A stretch of 64,000 nt of DNA from Panopea generosa (GCA_029582155.1 CM055899.1:52224520-52288519), one strand, 5' to 3'; shown: positions 1 to 12,900, counted from the first letter of the stretch. Notes: generated by a model not told the origin, from the sequence alone. Program-made: numbers and translations.

Positions 1-233
1 CAGGCCATCATTTAAAAAAAATGTTTGCTTGCCGTTTCTTGATCTAGCATGTCAGAACTGGATGGGTGAGTAGGTATTTTTTTAAGAAGATGAAGAAGGA
101 AGAAAGTGGCTTCATTTATGAAACATTACCAAAATAATAAACTAGTAGGTTTTTGGGGTTTTTTTAAAAAAGGGTTAAAAATGTGTGAGAACCATTTGCC
201 GGAGCAGGTAATAAAATGGTAAACAATCTATTT

Positions 234-239
234 TTTATT
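234..239 (-). terminator. Candidate poly(A) signal for flotillin-2
   Basis: AATAAA read on the minus strand, about 350 nt past the stop codon. I found no closer exact hexamer, but the region is AT-rich, so chance occurrence is possible. Confidence 0.3.
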
Positions 240-585
240 TTAGGCCTTTTTGATTTGTTCCAACAAGATGTTGATGTACTGTAATCACACCTTAAAAGCA
301 ATAGGCTAAATATACACACAAGGCAAATCACAAAAGTAACACTTTACTCAATATCTGTTTATCCTACCCATGGACAGTCTATTATAAAATTTTGTCTCTA
401 TTTATATTATAAGTGGATGAGTGTTTACAAAGTACAACAATATTTATAAATAATGAAATACACATATAGTACACAACTTGGTATAAAAATGTAGTAGTAA
501 ATATTATATATAAGAAAATCTCGGATTGACTGTTCAACACAATGGTCTGTTAATCCATGTTGCTATGGTAACTACAACCAGCATT

Positions 586-618
586 TTATGAGGTGGCTCC
601 TGGAACCTTGGCCAACAC
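586..618 (-). CDS. FLOT2: Flotillin-2 last coding exon
   Basis: Encodes VLAKVPGATS then TAA. The phase-0 acceptor is TTCCAG. The product length (424 aa) and the hydrophobic/basic tail match the family's short variable C-terminus. Confidence 0.85.
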   Translation of the reverse strand: MLAKVPGATS

Positions 619-3600
619 CTGGAACAGAACAATAACATATTATCTTTAAATTGAATAAATACATGTAGTTTCTTTAATTTGATGGTGAAGTAAGATTAGA
701 GATTTTGTTTCTTTGGATGGAGATTTGTGTTTTTTCCAACAGTTATTTCAGTATTTTAGTCTGCACCCTTAATTAACATTCCTTGGATCCTATATGTGAT
801 TACCCAGTACTCGCCACACCTTACCTCTATAAACCAGCCTACTTCCACACAAATTCAGAGCGACAATATTCATGGTAGCAGAACAAAGTTAACGGATAAT
901 CATCCCAGAGGATGTGACTTGGTGAGCTCACGACCTCTGGATTGACAGTTAAGTGCGTGGCCAACTGAGTCAGCCAGGTCAGCCAGGAGCTTTTGTAATT
1001 CTGTTTCCTGACATTCACAATATTTCCTGATATGCTGCCATTTAATTGTCACTAAACAATACCTCAACTATTCACACTATCCTGTCACCTGATCATCCAG
1101 TTTGATAAATATTACACACCAAGCGAGAAAACTAATGCACAACATAATGACTTTTCGGTTTTTTATTCCATTATTTGACATCCTTTAAGGCATATCTTTC
1201 TATGAAACACTCAACTCCAAAACAAACCTTACAGTTTTGTTTCCTAAATATTTGTTACACTGCATATCCAATTTCATTAAAAACTAATATTTATGCTGAA
1301 TTATCCATTGCCACCATCTAATTTGGAGTGTGGGTCTGTGCACAAACCCAATGCACGAATATTGCAAATCGTACAATTAACCCGCTCTCTGCATATCATG
1401 AATTTCATGTGAAAAAAGGTTGCACTCATGGTTAAAACACATGTTCAGAATAAAAAATTTACAAGACTTTCAGCATCAGCTGAGCAACAATCGACGTTCA
1501 GAAGCAGCAGTGAGATCAATTCCATGTTGCACAATGCGTGCAATGCATAGCAACCCGCGGTGGCAACATGCAATATTGACAGTAAAAATGGAGCAATTGG
1601 GTAGTCAATCTTAAGATCAAATAAGTAAAAACGCTAAAAATGAAACTTTTGTTATGTTTTGATTAAAAAAGAAATGATCTTTTTATACATTATATGTAAA
1701 AAATCGTGTTTTCCTTTATTAACTTCTGACATACAAGTGAAATAAAAAGTGCAAGGTTTCTTTTGGAGTCGAGTGTATAATGTACATGTACTTTGCTCTT
1801 GCTGATGCTCTTTACAGAAGAATAAAACACATTGACCAAACTGGAAAAAACATAAAAACAGGACCAATTTTGCACCCACCTTGGACAAGTCAACACCAGT
1901 AAGTGCCTGTACAGCTGGGGGGAGTTGACTAATGAGCCGGCTGACCTCTGATGTAGTTCTGTCATCACCAACAAGCACGATCTCGTCAGTTTTCGAAAGT
2001 GGTGCAGATACCTCAGCAGCAATCTGAAATATAATAGTAGAGTGTCATATAATTGTATATTGTTTCCCCGATACCTAGACAGTCACATGTCGGTTTTAGA
2101 CGAAATTCCTTTTTCTTTTTATATATATCTATCTATCTGACATTAAATCAAACCCTTGCTGGGAACCTAGACTGGAGCGTCACTGACAAGACGGTTAATA
2201 TAATAACAGTTGACAGGTTAAAAGGATGCCAGTACAGGGTTAGTTTTTAAAAGATTAAAAATAAAGCAGGTTCCCAATGAGAGACATGTTTAACTTGACT
2301 AACAGGTGAGCTGAACTCAAGCAGGGGCTTTGCTACTACAGACGGTGCCAGGGCATTCCAGAGGACGATGGTTCTCAGGAAGAAAGAGTACTTATAATAT
2401 TCAGTACTGGTCTGAATTTGACAATAGGATAATAAATGTGACGATCTACGAGGGTTAGTAATATGGGCCAGTTCTTGTAAAGATTACACTGATGAGGCCT
2501 CAGTGACTCCTTTCCTTTCATTCAGCTTGATATTTCCGCTCATGCAGACAATTAATGAACAAGAAAAGTGGAAATTCAGTGGGAAATTCCCCAAAAACCA
2601 TATTTTTTCAAACATTTTAGCTATTCTGTAACTATAACTCTATTTCATGTCAGAATTTTATGTACATTGAATCAGAAAATAAAAAAAGCATACAATTCAA
2701 TTTTGTTTTTTTATTTGTAAAACACTGATGCAATAGTTGTGTTTAAAAAGCATGAAATAAAGTTTTTCTCTTGTTTCTGTGCTATTCACTGGTTGGTTGG
2801 CTAAAATATTACTTGTGTAATTCATATTATGAAAGATGTAATGTGATTATACTCGGAAACAAACATGAATATTCATAAAATAATACATAAATATTTTCAC
2901 ATTTTGCATTGAGGCTAACTTGGTGGTATTGTTTCCAGTGCCCACCGATAGGAAGTAAGTCACACATGCTCAACTGATAGCAACAATTTCTTAAACACGA
3001 TGTTTGATTCTACAATATTACAAAAAGCTTCAAACATTATGAGAAATTCAGCCGTGTTGTAAACATTTTAAACGGACCTGTACATTTCTCTTATAAATCA
3101 TTTGTATTTTTTATAATATTTTTGCCTCATGGCTATCAACTGAGCAAAGACACCATAAACCATTTTCAAGATAAAAAAGTGCATGTTAATGGAGTTTCAT
3201 TTTAATATATATCAACACATCATTCCAAACGTTTTTAGTATACTCATGAAAATGACAAAAGAAAAAGATTATTTTTACTTTACTGTTAGAAAAATTGTAT
3301 AAGTTAAATATATAAATTGTATAAGGAAACAATCAATTTTAGCATTTTTGACTAATTTAAGGGCCATAACTCTAAAGATAATGATAAGAACTTGCTTGTT
3401 ATCAAACTTGGCTCAAATTTTATAGAGATACACACTTTGTGTAAGTTGGCTTCAGTTCAGATAAAGAATAATCTAGTTATTGAGAGGAAACATTAAATTT
3501 TAGCATTTTTGGCTAATTAAAAGGCCATAACTCTAAAGATAATGGTCCGTATTGGCTTATTATCAAACATGGCCTAAATTTTATAGTGGTTCACACTTTG

Positions 3601-6600
3601 TGTAAGTTTGCTTCAGTTCTGATAAAGAATAATTTAATTATTGAGCAGAAACGGTAAATTTTAGCATTTTTGACTAATTAAAGGGCCATAACTCTAAAGA
3701 TAATGATAAGAACTGGCTTGTTATCAAACTTGGCTCAAATTTTATAGAGATACACACTTTGTGTAAGTTGGCTTCAGTTCAGATAAAGAATAATCTAGTT
3801 TTTGAGCGGAAACATTAAAATTTAGCATTTTTGACTAATTAAAAGGCAGTAACTCTAAAGATAATGGTCCGTATTGGCTTGTTATCAAACATGGCCTAAA
3901 TTTTATAGAGGTTCACACTTTGTGTAAGTTTGCTTCAGTTCTGATAAAGAATAATTTAGTTATTGAGCGGAAACATTAAATTTTAGCATTTTTGACTAAT
4001 TAAAGGGCCAAAACTCTAACGAAATGATCCGTATTGGCTTGTTATCGAACATGGCCTAGATTTTATAGAGGTTCACACTTTGTGTAAGTTGGCTTCAGTT
4101 CTGATAAAGAATAATCTAGTTATTGAGCAGAAACATTCAATTTTAACATTTCTGACTAATGAAAGGGCCATAACTCTAAAGGTAATAGTCTGAATTGGCT
4201 GGTTATTGAACTTGGCCTAGATTTTATAGAGATTCACGCTTTGTGTAAGTTTGCTTCAGTTCTGATAAAGAATACTCTAGTTATTGAACAGAAACGGGCA
4301 ATTTTAGCATTTTTGACTAATTAAAGGGCCATAACTCTAAAGATGATAGTCCGTATTGGCTGGTCATCAAGCTTGTCCTATATTTTAGAGGTACACACTT
4401 TGCGTAAGTTTGGTTCAGTTCCGATGAAAAATACTCTAGCTATTGAACAGAAACAGGTAATTTTAGCATTTTTGACTAATCAAAGGGCCATAACTCTAAA
4501 GATAATGGATCTTATTGGCTGGTTATCAAACTTGGCGTAGATTTTATAGAGGTACACACTTTGTGTAAGTTTGGTTCAGTTCCGATGAAAATTTATTGAA
4601 TGGAAACAAAAAACTTGACACCGACCATCCACCTGCCAGCCCGCTGACTTCGCCAATCTAATAACCAGGTTTTCAACTTTGAAAAACCTGGTTAACAATT
4701 GTGGTTTGCCACTTCTTGAAAAGATGGTTATTGAAAATTCTAAATGTTTATATTTGGGGGATCCCAACTGACCCCTTATAGAAATGAAAGCACCTTGAAG
4801 AAAACAATGGTGTTTCATACCTCACGAGGACTAAACACTGGAGAATAAATCCAAAGGAAATTTGTTTTTCTTTTTTCTGTTTTCACTGGTATTCCTACAT
4901 AAAATTAAAAGTTCCTTTTACCAGGGACCCCAATGGAACGTAGCCCCTTGATAGAAATCAATTTAAACCCCTGGTCCCAGTTTCACTAAACATCTTAAAT
5001 TGAGATTTTTCTCGACTCAGATTTTTGAAAAGCAGTAACTTAATTTACATCAATACATTAATTGATTGATTGAATATTTAGCATCATTTTTATGCCATCG
5101 AGGGCTAACAGACGATCAATACATTGAAGATATTGCATGTTATCTTCTATCATCAACATTTATTCCTTCTTCAATTCTGTGTGATCATTTAATGTGTCAG
5201 AAGTTTAAGTTAGTATTTAGTTAATTTTGGATTAAGGAAAATCTCAGCTTGACTGGTCCCTGGACATAAGGATGATAATATGCAACACATGTGTACAGTC
5301 AAACCCGTCTAAAGCAGCCAGTCAAGGGAAGTGGCATTTCAAGACAGGTTGTTGCTTAAAACAGGTTAGTTTATTCTGAAATAATAGAAATGGGAAATAG
5401 CAAATGTCGCTGCTTAAGACAAATGGCTGCTTAATAGAGGTGGCCCCTTACACAGGTTTAACTGTACAAGCAATTTGGATGACAATTTTGAAGAAGAAGA
5501 AAAATATTTGAAACTCACAATTTTAACATTTAAACCCTAAATGCTTCAGTTTCAACTTGAATTAGATATTTGTCGAAATACATGTAGATGAATGAAATGG
5601 TTATTATCTGTTATCTCATGGTATTCTTAAGTGACAATCACTGGGTACCACATTTGAGTATTAATAAATAGGTTAACAGGAAACATATATTTTACTTGTG
5701 GCCTTGCAAAAGATATGAAAAGCATGTATACAGTTATATATTTCAAAATATACTGTATTAATCTTTTCTGACACAAGGTATTTCAAAATTTACATTGACG
5801 TAATTACGAAATACATATACTCCAATCAATTTCACAATACTGTACAAAAATGTTGAAACAAATGCATACAAATCACTACCATAAAACCAATCCTTTGTCA
5901 TTAAAAAACATTTCTAAACAAAAAACTAAAACCAGAGAAATTATGAACAGATTACAAGTATAGAAAAAATAATTTAGCAGTTGTTTTAGAAAAGTTAATA
6001 TCAACAATTTTGTTCTTTTTACGAACCTTCAGACTTTTTTTCTTCACATGATTCAGAAGCAATGACCTGACCCATTCCAATGATAATGATGTGAGAACAA
6101 GCATGTAAATTTGTTTCAATATTGATGGAGGAAGACAACAGCATAAATCTGAGTCAAACCGCTGTTAATTACCTTGGGCAGAGTTTCCAATACCAAACTC
6201 AACATAGCAGCCTCACCATACTGTTTGTAGGCTGAAGCCTTCAGCCTCATTCTCTCAGCTTCGGCCTTACCCACAGCTTCAATAGAGGTAGCCTCGGCAC
6301 TACCGATAAGCCTGATACTCTCTGCTTCAGCACGGGCAACTTCAACTGTCTGCGTTCTGTAGTCAAATGTGAATTAAGTATGATAACAGTTTGTATTTTA
6401 AAACAAAAATTCAACATTTTAGACTATGAAGTAATTAATGTGAGGATTTAATTTTTACAGAGATTTAATCTTTTTCAAAATTGTTTTTAACACGTGTAAA
6501 CCACACAAAACTTGACGAAACTAGACTAAAATGAACAGTTCATAACCGTTATCACTCATAGTCAGCCTTTTTTCTTTGAAATTTAATTTTTCACTTTGTT

Positions 6601-9600
6601 ACTTTGTATTTAGATAAAGACATTTTACATATTTTTCACCACACAACTCATGTCATCACACACTTGATATTCAACCTTGTGAACATATTTTAAGATAATC
6701 TTGTGTCAATAAGATTCACACACTCGCTATGCATCACATATAACAAAACAATATAACCTCATTCGTCATAGCTTATGACTTTCTTATACATTACTTAAGT
6801 CATAAACGTTACTGTGTTGCAGTCTAACAACAAAAACTAACCTTTGACCCTCGGCCAATGTCTCAAGCTTGTAAGCAGAAGCCTCAGCTGGGCGTTTCAC
6901 AGTGGCAATCAGTTCCTTTTCTTTACGCAGGATTTCCTTCTCCTCAATGTCGATTAACTTCTTCCTCTCCACAACGTCAATCTCAATTTCCTCAGCTCTG
7001 ATCTTCTGTCGCTCCTTTGCACTTTGAAGCTCGTATGCAAGCTGTGACTCAGCTTTCTACACATAATAAACAAAACCCATTATTGATATTTTAACCCTTT
7101 ACTTCATATAGACGCCTTTGGACACCAAATAGAGAAGGCTTTGGAATTATTTGGTGAATTATGTTTATATTAACTGACAGATTGGAAAACAGTGCAGGAA
7201 GAGGAGTAAAGGGTTAAGGCAAAAACACATGACATATTTAAATACAGAGCTGGGAAAACTTCAAAGAACCTTACTGAAAATTTATCCATGCCCTGAATGA
7301 ATGCAACACGCTGAAGCATGTACATATTTATTTTATATTTTTAGACAAAATCGCATCACGACACATATGTGTATTATGACACAGCACTAGTCAAACTTAA
7401 CAGAAACATCCCAAGACCCATGCAATGAATAAATGAAATACATTAAAGTTCCAACACTTGCTGTGACAACAACAGTAAGGAATATTCAAGACTCACAGAC
7501 AGGGTATATAAACAACCAGCACATACCGATTGACAAGACCAGAAGAGTGAATATACATCAACCCAATACATTAATCCATCAACCCGAGACTGAGCTCAGC
7601 AAGTAAGGATTTATTATATATTCTTACCTTAGCATTGACCTCCATGTCAAAGGCTGCCTTCTGCATCTTGTACTGTCTCTGGGAGTCAGCCACTATGGTG
7701 TCTGCTGCATACTTGGCATCCAAACGTGACTTCTCACATTCTGCTTCCTGCAGGCAGTACAAATATTCTTCAAAATTCTAAATGATTTTAATAGCAAGAC
7801 TGCGAACGAAGATTAAAACTTCTGTGAACTTTTATCAATTTTTTTTTTCTGGGTAGAAGTACTTAATGTTGCTATTGAGAGGCCATCAGGTGAAAGCTTG
7901 TGATTGAACCAAAGACCATTGGTGCGAGTAGTCACTACACTACTGTCACACATCTTAAAGAGATAATTCTTTAAAGTTCAAATAAACTGCAGGTGAATGA
8001 AATTTAAGCAGACAGCTCCTTTAATTTTGGAACAACTGATAAAAAATACACACACACAAAATTAATATACAAATACACCTACCCTGATACCAGCATCCCT
8101 GTTTGCCTCAGCGACACCAATGTCTGCATCTCTCTTCACGTTGGCGGTCTGTGCCCGTCCCAAAGATGAGAGGTATTCCACGTTGTCGAAGATGTCCTTG
8201 ATGGTGAAGCTGAGAATCTCTATACCCATCTTGCCCACATCAGGGGAGGCAACCTCCCTCACAAGCTGGGCGAACTGGTCCCTGTCCTGGTATATTGCTT
8301 CTACGCTGAGTGTTCCTGGAAAATCATCAGTTTGATCAATCTAGTGCTGCCATACCCGTTACCAAAATATGAGAAAAATAGTGACATCATTTCTTGATCA
8401 CAAATGTGCGAAATGGGCCATGTTTCAATCATTCACAATAGTTATGCCCCCTCAAAACAGTAACCAAATTGAGGGTCAGCATAAATTCATTTTAACATGC
8501 AGATTTATCATTTTTCACAAATAATGTTTAAGTTAAAACTCATCAAAATTGTGTAAATCAATTTAACATACCTTCACTGCTTCAAATCTATCTTTACATC
8601 CATGAGTTTATTTATACAGACATATAAAGATGTTAATTATTGTTATCTGAAACTTCATAGTAAAGAAATAATTAACATTGTATTTTCATTAGAATTCTAT
8701 CTGCCACACATGATCATAAATATGTGAAAACAATGCCGTTCAACCATCTACAAGAGTTTCATATTTTATTGATTCAGATAATGTACCTTTCAGAAATACA
8801 TTTAAGAGAAAATTTGACAGAATGAGTATGTTTTTCTTACCGAGGATAGCCCTGAGATGACCCTCGAGAGTCTGCAGAATCACCCTCTGTATGTGCTCTA
8901 CTGACTTTCCAAGGAACTGTTCACAGGCTGTCTTTAGGATATCTGGCTGCCTCATAATCTTACACTGGGCCACACCTGTCACCGTGACTGGAACGCCCTC
9001 TGAGGTCTCAACACTCTCACACTGGGGGTTCAGTGTCATCACCTCCAGAGATATACTGGCAATAAAACAACAAAAAGTCAAAGGCTGATGACTGTAGGGG
9101 TCTGGTAAGTCAGGAGTTTTGACATCAATTTCAACCAGTTACGATTATTAATAAATATTGACAGTCAGTCCTAGTGGTGCACACAATCAAGATACTGACA
9201 GAAAATACCCAACATGCAAGCTTCAATATACAACAATGATTTTGAATGCATTCTTGTATGCATTATTTTAATATGTTTTTATGTTAAAATATACAAACAT
9301 GCTTGTATTTTCAAATCTCTCTGAAGCCCTGCACTGCATATATATATACAAACTTTCAAGTTTCTCAAGCAGGCCATCTATACAAATTCTTTGTTATTTC
9401 CCAACCATTGGTAGGTTATTAGTATTTTGTTGCTGAAAGAATGTGAAATTATTTATGAAATGAAAGTAAATTGTTCTAAAACTAGTGATTTTATTTTTTT
9501 TTAATAAAAAGGACTACAAAATGTCTTGGGCAGGATGAGTTCAGTACAACAAACATTTACTTTTATACATGTTTTCTGGCGAATTGCAAAATCAAATATG

Positions 9601-12600
9601 TACGATTAGAAAGTGTATCTAGGTTTTATACCATACCATAAAATTAACTCACCTCTGTACATCTGTGACCATCCACCAGGCCCATCCCCAGCCACCAACA
9701 ATAAACTTACGTCCAGTCTGGCCACAACAGCCACCTGAAAAAGATATATGCATGTACACTGAAATCTTGTGAACGGTTCATACAGAATTAAGATGAAAAA
9801 GATAAAGGATATTTTAAAAATAAATGCCAAAATGGAATTGCATTATTATTATAATATTTAATATCTAATTATAATTTGGACCATGACATGCTGTACTGAA
9901 CAAACAAACATACAATGATTTACCTCAAAACCAACAGAAACATGTGTTAGATGTGATGATATGGAATTGGACTCAGGGTCCGAGGCAAGCGTTTTTACCT
10001 TATTCAACAGAGGGCAAAATTCAACTACTTCCCAATAAAAAAAATCATCATATTTTCCCAACTGAGGCCTAAACAATTCCCAAAATGGTAAAAAGGGTCA
10101 TGCTAATTTGAGAGGATTTTTCTCACATAAGGGGATATATTAATGACCTGATCAGCCAGGCCTTACACCAGGATTTTTAAGGTGCTCGGGTAAATATTGG
10201 ACAAAAACTTTAAATTGAGCCATTTTAAGTGCCCATGGGACTAAAGTTAAAATAAAACATTATGCATTATAATTGTCTTTTTTTGGTCATTTTATGGGAT
10301 TACTATTGCTGCTAATTAAACAAACAAAATTAGATTTTACTTTATTGTCAATTTTGAGTGGCATCATTTGAAAGTGTATATTAGCTTTAATATCACAAAA
10401 AATCAAATCAACAACAATGGAATATAAATTCTATAAGGCTTTTATATTTCTTCTTTATAACAAACATCAAGAAAACAGCACCCTCCTTGGTTTCTCTTCC
10501 ATGCAATCTAAACAACTTGTTTTAAAATACAATATAACTAGTAGGGGTGAAGCGGTTCAGGTAATCCACGGTTTGATTTTCGGTTAAGAGCTCACAGTTT
10601 GGTTATTTTCAGTTCGTTTTTTTTTAAGTAAACAAGAAAACACATTAAAGTTGTTAAACTTTAATAAAATAACAAATAACAATTAATATCTGTCATACCT
10701 TGACTAGAAAATACAAAAATAAAACAAATAAAAGTAATCATATTACCACAATTAATATCAGTCAAACCTTGACTAGAAATTACAAAAATAAAACAGAAAC
10801 ATCTAATTTCAGCAAAATGTGCATATTTTCCAGGGACTAAGTCAAAGTGTAGCCACAATTCTAACATATCTGCGAGTGTGGATGTATGTTTCAAAGTTAT
10901 TTTCACTGCTGATGCAATATCCCAACTTAGATTTTTGTCACAAGACTTTGCATTAATTGGTGTTTCTTTTAGTGCCGAAGAAATTAGCGTTTGACACTAC
11001 CTGACAAACAGGGTGAATACACGTGCAGTTATAGTAATGCGCATACCATCGAAAAGTTGAATTAACGTTTTTGCAGAATTTCATTTACACGTTTTTATAT
11101 TCATATCTGTAGCGGAGGATTTGTAAATCATCCGATACGTCAAATATTGGTATGTAATTGGTAAAATTTACTTGAGGAAATAGCAAGTCTTAGCTTGTGC
11201 TGTGTCACTGCATCAAGGTATAAATTTAAAAGTAGACGTGGTTCAAGGCAGAGTTACAGCCTGCTACCGGTTTATTCCAACTTCTGATGAGCTCGTACTT
11301 TTCAGTGTAAATAAGTTATTCATGACCCAGAGTATGCGGGTAGATAATTATTATACTTATCTAAACATTGCGGGCTACTGAGTTTGGAAATAAAGGGCCT
11401 GTATGATGAGTATTTTATTATTGCTCCTGAAAACAGGGTGTGAACCGAACTGTTTTGGTGTTGCAAAACTGAACTGAACCGAGCACAACTAATCGTGGTT
11501 TTCAGTGTACCATGGTTAACTGTTTCACCCTTAATAACTAGTAATTAAGTGATCAACTATGGGAAAGTTTGAAACTATTGATTGATAAAACTGTCTTCTA
11601 AAAACAATACTGAAAATAATCAATATGAACTAAACTAACACAAACAAAAGAAAGCCTATTTCAACCCAACTAATTGGATGTGCTTATTTTCCAGGGCCTA
11701 CAGGATATTTTGCAATCAATGTGTAGCCCAAATACTAACTAACCTGTATGTTTGGATGTTTATTATTTTCACAATGACCTCTTGCAGAATTTCTGTCAGT
11801 GGATTTTGCTTCTGATATATCCTTATTTCCCCACTAGTTTTACCAAAATATTTCCCTCTTGATTTTTTTTTGCAATTACTCTTAGGGGGGGGGGGGGATT
11901 TTCAGGTTAAAGAAACTAAGAAACCACCTGCTACTGGTTCGGCTAATGTTCCGTCTTTTCAACTTGTTGTACATGCATCATGAGTTTTTACTTCATAACC
12001 ACAGATACGATGTGACACTAAAAAATATGTGAAAATTAGCTCCCTCAAAGCACATATGGACAAAATATGCACCTCTGCACAAGTAAGTCCAATTGTAACC
12101 CGCTATATTTCTTTGGTAACTTGCCATATATATCTACCTCAGAGACCCATACTCCCAACCTCTACACACAAGGCAGCCACAGTTGATGCTTTTAAAGCCC
12201 TTATCCATGTAGCTGTCCTCACCCCCATTCTCCACCTGTTGACCATCTATACCATCAAATCTACATAGTTTTAAAAGTAAAATTTTAAAGTCATCTCTGA
12301 GCACCTCAAACTGTATAAACTGCACCCATCATAGTTAACAATTTTAAAACATTTGATGGTGCCGGCACAAAATCTTCATCAATGAAGGAGTGTTGTATTT
12401 TAACGAAGAAGGCCCTATCCACATTCTCCTAAACGAAGAAAGGGCACCGTTATGTGAAATTGTATACTTTAAAGCCAGATTTTAATTTCTGGTTGAATCA
12501 TGCACCCCAAACAATAATTACAGAATTATGTTTAAAAATATAACTCCAACCGGGTCATGTTTTGCAGGAATCCCGACTATTCATGAAAAAGGAAAAAACA

Positions 12601-12900
12601 TATTGTTTATAATTTCTAGAGTCTTTTTAAGTCAATAATATATTTCTCATTTCTTCCCAATATGCTGCATAAACGGAATATTGTTGCTCTTTATTGATGA
12701 TTTGGGCTGCAGAAATATAATTAGCCTCAATCCCCAGCAGCGATGATAATTTGGGACTTTTCTTTATTTTTCTAAATAAACAGGTGCATTGATTTTGCTG
12801 GAGATCTTCTGTTAAGTATGCAATAAAAAAGAGAATAAAGCAAGACTATACCTGAAATAACCAAGGCTTCATTCGGTCCAACAGTGTTGATGTTACCCAT
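586..12900 (-). CDS. FLOT2: Flotillin-2, complete, 9 coding exons
   Basis: Flotillin-2 is a membrane scaffold on the cytoplasmic face of the plasma membrane and endosomes. It forms hetero-oligomers with flotillin-1 and acts in endocytosis and signalling. Coding exons in transcript order are 12900-12852, 9734-9653, 9055-8841, 8315-8083, 7747-7628, 7056-6842, 6356-6173, 2023-1880 and 618-586. All have GT-AG borders and the phases join to 1275 nt (424 aa; human is 428). The N-terminus MGNINTVGPNEALVISGGCC keeps the Gly2 myristoylation site and the Cys19/Cys20 pair, but the usual Cys4 is Ile. The SPFH/PHB domain covers about residues 5-190 (TLEGHLRAILG, MGIEILSFTIKD, VEYLSSLG). The Glu/Ala-rich coiled coil covers about 190-370 (ELIATVKRPAEA, KAEAERM). 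The C-terminal segment includes ALTGVDLSK. Similarity to flotillin-2 is much stronger than to flotillin-1. The start is the only Met giving the acylation motif. The introns carry MITEs, an hAT element and a 160-bp satellite. Confidence 0.96.
919..986 (-). mobile_element. tRNA-headed SINE fragment
   Basis: Read on the minus strand it gives GACTCAGTTGGCCACG, then TCAATCCAGAGGTCGTGAG. This is the same head as the SINEs at 29043, 38265 and 52387. Lies in the last flotillin-2 intron. Confidence 0.55.
1880..2023 (-). CDS. FLOT2: Flotillin-2 coding exon 8
   Basis: A 48-codon exon, IAAEVSAPLSKTDEIVLVGD to LPPAVQALTGVDLSK, the conserved C-terminal region. Donor AAG|GTGGGT. Confidence 0.95.
3335..4600 (+). 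repeat. ~160-bp tandem satellite, about 8 copies
   Basis: Eight diverged head-to-tail units recur about every 160 bp. Each contains GGGCCATAACTCTAAAGATA, CACACTTTGTGTAAGTT and TTTTAGCATTTTTGACTAAT. The GGCC(A)TAACTCTAA block starts near 3362, 3522, 3683, 3846, 4006, 4166, 4327 and 4488. It lies in the flotillin-2 intron between exons 8 and 7. Short ORFs here have no coding support. Confidence 0.9.
5294..5466. mobile_element. Small TA-flanked MITE, Tc1/mariner-like
   Basis: A 173-bp segment bounded by TA. Its ends are CAGTCAAACCCGTCTAAAG and, inverted, CAGTTAAACCTGTGTAAG. The TA flank and CAGTYAAACC start are typical of non-autonomous Tc1/mariner elements. Flotillin-2 intron. Confidence 0.6.
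6173..6356 (-). CDS. FLOT2: Flotillin-2 coding exon 7
   Basis: Encodes TQTVEVARAEAESIRLIGSA through VGKAEAERMRLKASAYKQYG to LVLETLPK. It holds the Glu-Ala repeats typical of flotillins. Confidence 0.95.
6842..7056 (-). CDS. FLOT2: Flotillin-2 coding exon 6
   Basis: Encodes KAESQLAYELQSAKERQKIR through EIEIDVVERKK and ELIATVKRPAEA to LAEGQ, a continuous charged coiled coil. It ends two bases into an Arg codon. Confidence 0.95.
7091..7217. mobile_element. TTAA-flanked MITE, copy 1 (internally deleted)
   Basis: 127 bp from TTAACCCTTTACTTCATATA to GAGTAAAGGGTTAA. It shares GACGCCTTTGGACACC and GGAAAACAGTGCAGGAAG with the copies at 25254, 41789 and 52607, but lacks the central hairpin. Flotillin-2 intron. 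TTAA target sites and CCC-starting ends suggest a piggyBac-type (or Kolobok-type) non-autonomous element. Confidence 0.8.
7628..7747 (-). CDS. FLOT2: Flotillin-2 coding exon 5
   Basis: A 40-codon exon, EAECEKSRLDAKYAADTIVA to AAFDMEVNAK, starting the coiled-coil flotillin domain. Both borders are phase 0. Confidence 0.95.
7860..7965 (-). mobile_element. SINE-like fragment
   Basis: The minus strand reads as a degenerate tRNA-type head (GTAGTGTAGTGACTACTCG, then TTCAATCACAAGC) with a partial 'TCTACCCAGA'-like block. Diverged and without clear ends. Confidence 0.35.
8083..8315 (-). CDS. FLOT2: Flotillin-2 coding exon 4
   Basis: Encodes TLSVEAIYQDRDQFAQLVRE through MGIEILSFTIKD and VEYLSSLGRAQT to RDAGIR. 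It finishes the PHB domain and keeps the Tyr of VEYLSSLG (the human Fyn target region). Ends in phase 0. Confidence 0.95.
8841..9055 (-). CDS. FLOT2: Flotillin-2 coding exon 3
   Basis: Encodes ISLEVMTLNPQC through CEQFLGKSVEHIQ to TLEGHLRAILG, the core of the PHB domain. Acceptor GCCAG, donor CTCG|GTAAGA. Confidence 0.95.
9653..9734 (-). CDS. FLOT2: Flotillin-2 coding exon 2
   Basis: Encodes GGCCGQTGRKFIVGGWGWAW and the following MVTDVQ, the aromatic-rich membrane-associating start of the PHB domain. Acceptor TTTCAG, donor GAG|GTGAG. Confidence 0.93.
10542..11533. mobile_element. Non-autonomous hAT-like element with 8-bp TSD
   Basis: 992 bp flanked by the exact 8-bp duplication ATAACTAG (10534-10541 and 11534-11541). 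The ends are inverted: TAGGGGTGAAGCGGTT at the left and, inverted, TAAGGGTGAAACAGTT at the right. No transposase is visible. An 8-bp TSD with TAGGGGTG-type ends fits hAT. Inside flotillin-2 intron 1. Confidence 0.85.
12852..12900 (-). CDS. FLOT2: Flotillin-2 coding exon 1
   Basis: Encodes residues 1-16 plus one base (MGNINTVGPNEALVIS). The donor is CAG|GTATAG. A short 5'UTR probably precedes it. Confidence 0.93.

Noticed and set aside
50-77. ATG with five codons before a GTGAGT donor (MSELDG) on the plus strand
   Set aside because: Resembles a short first exon but has no supporting downstream exon and lies by the flotillin-2 3' end; likely chance.
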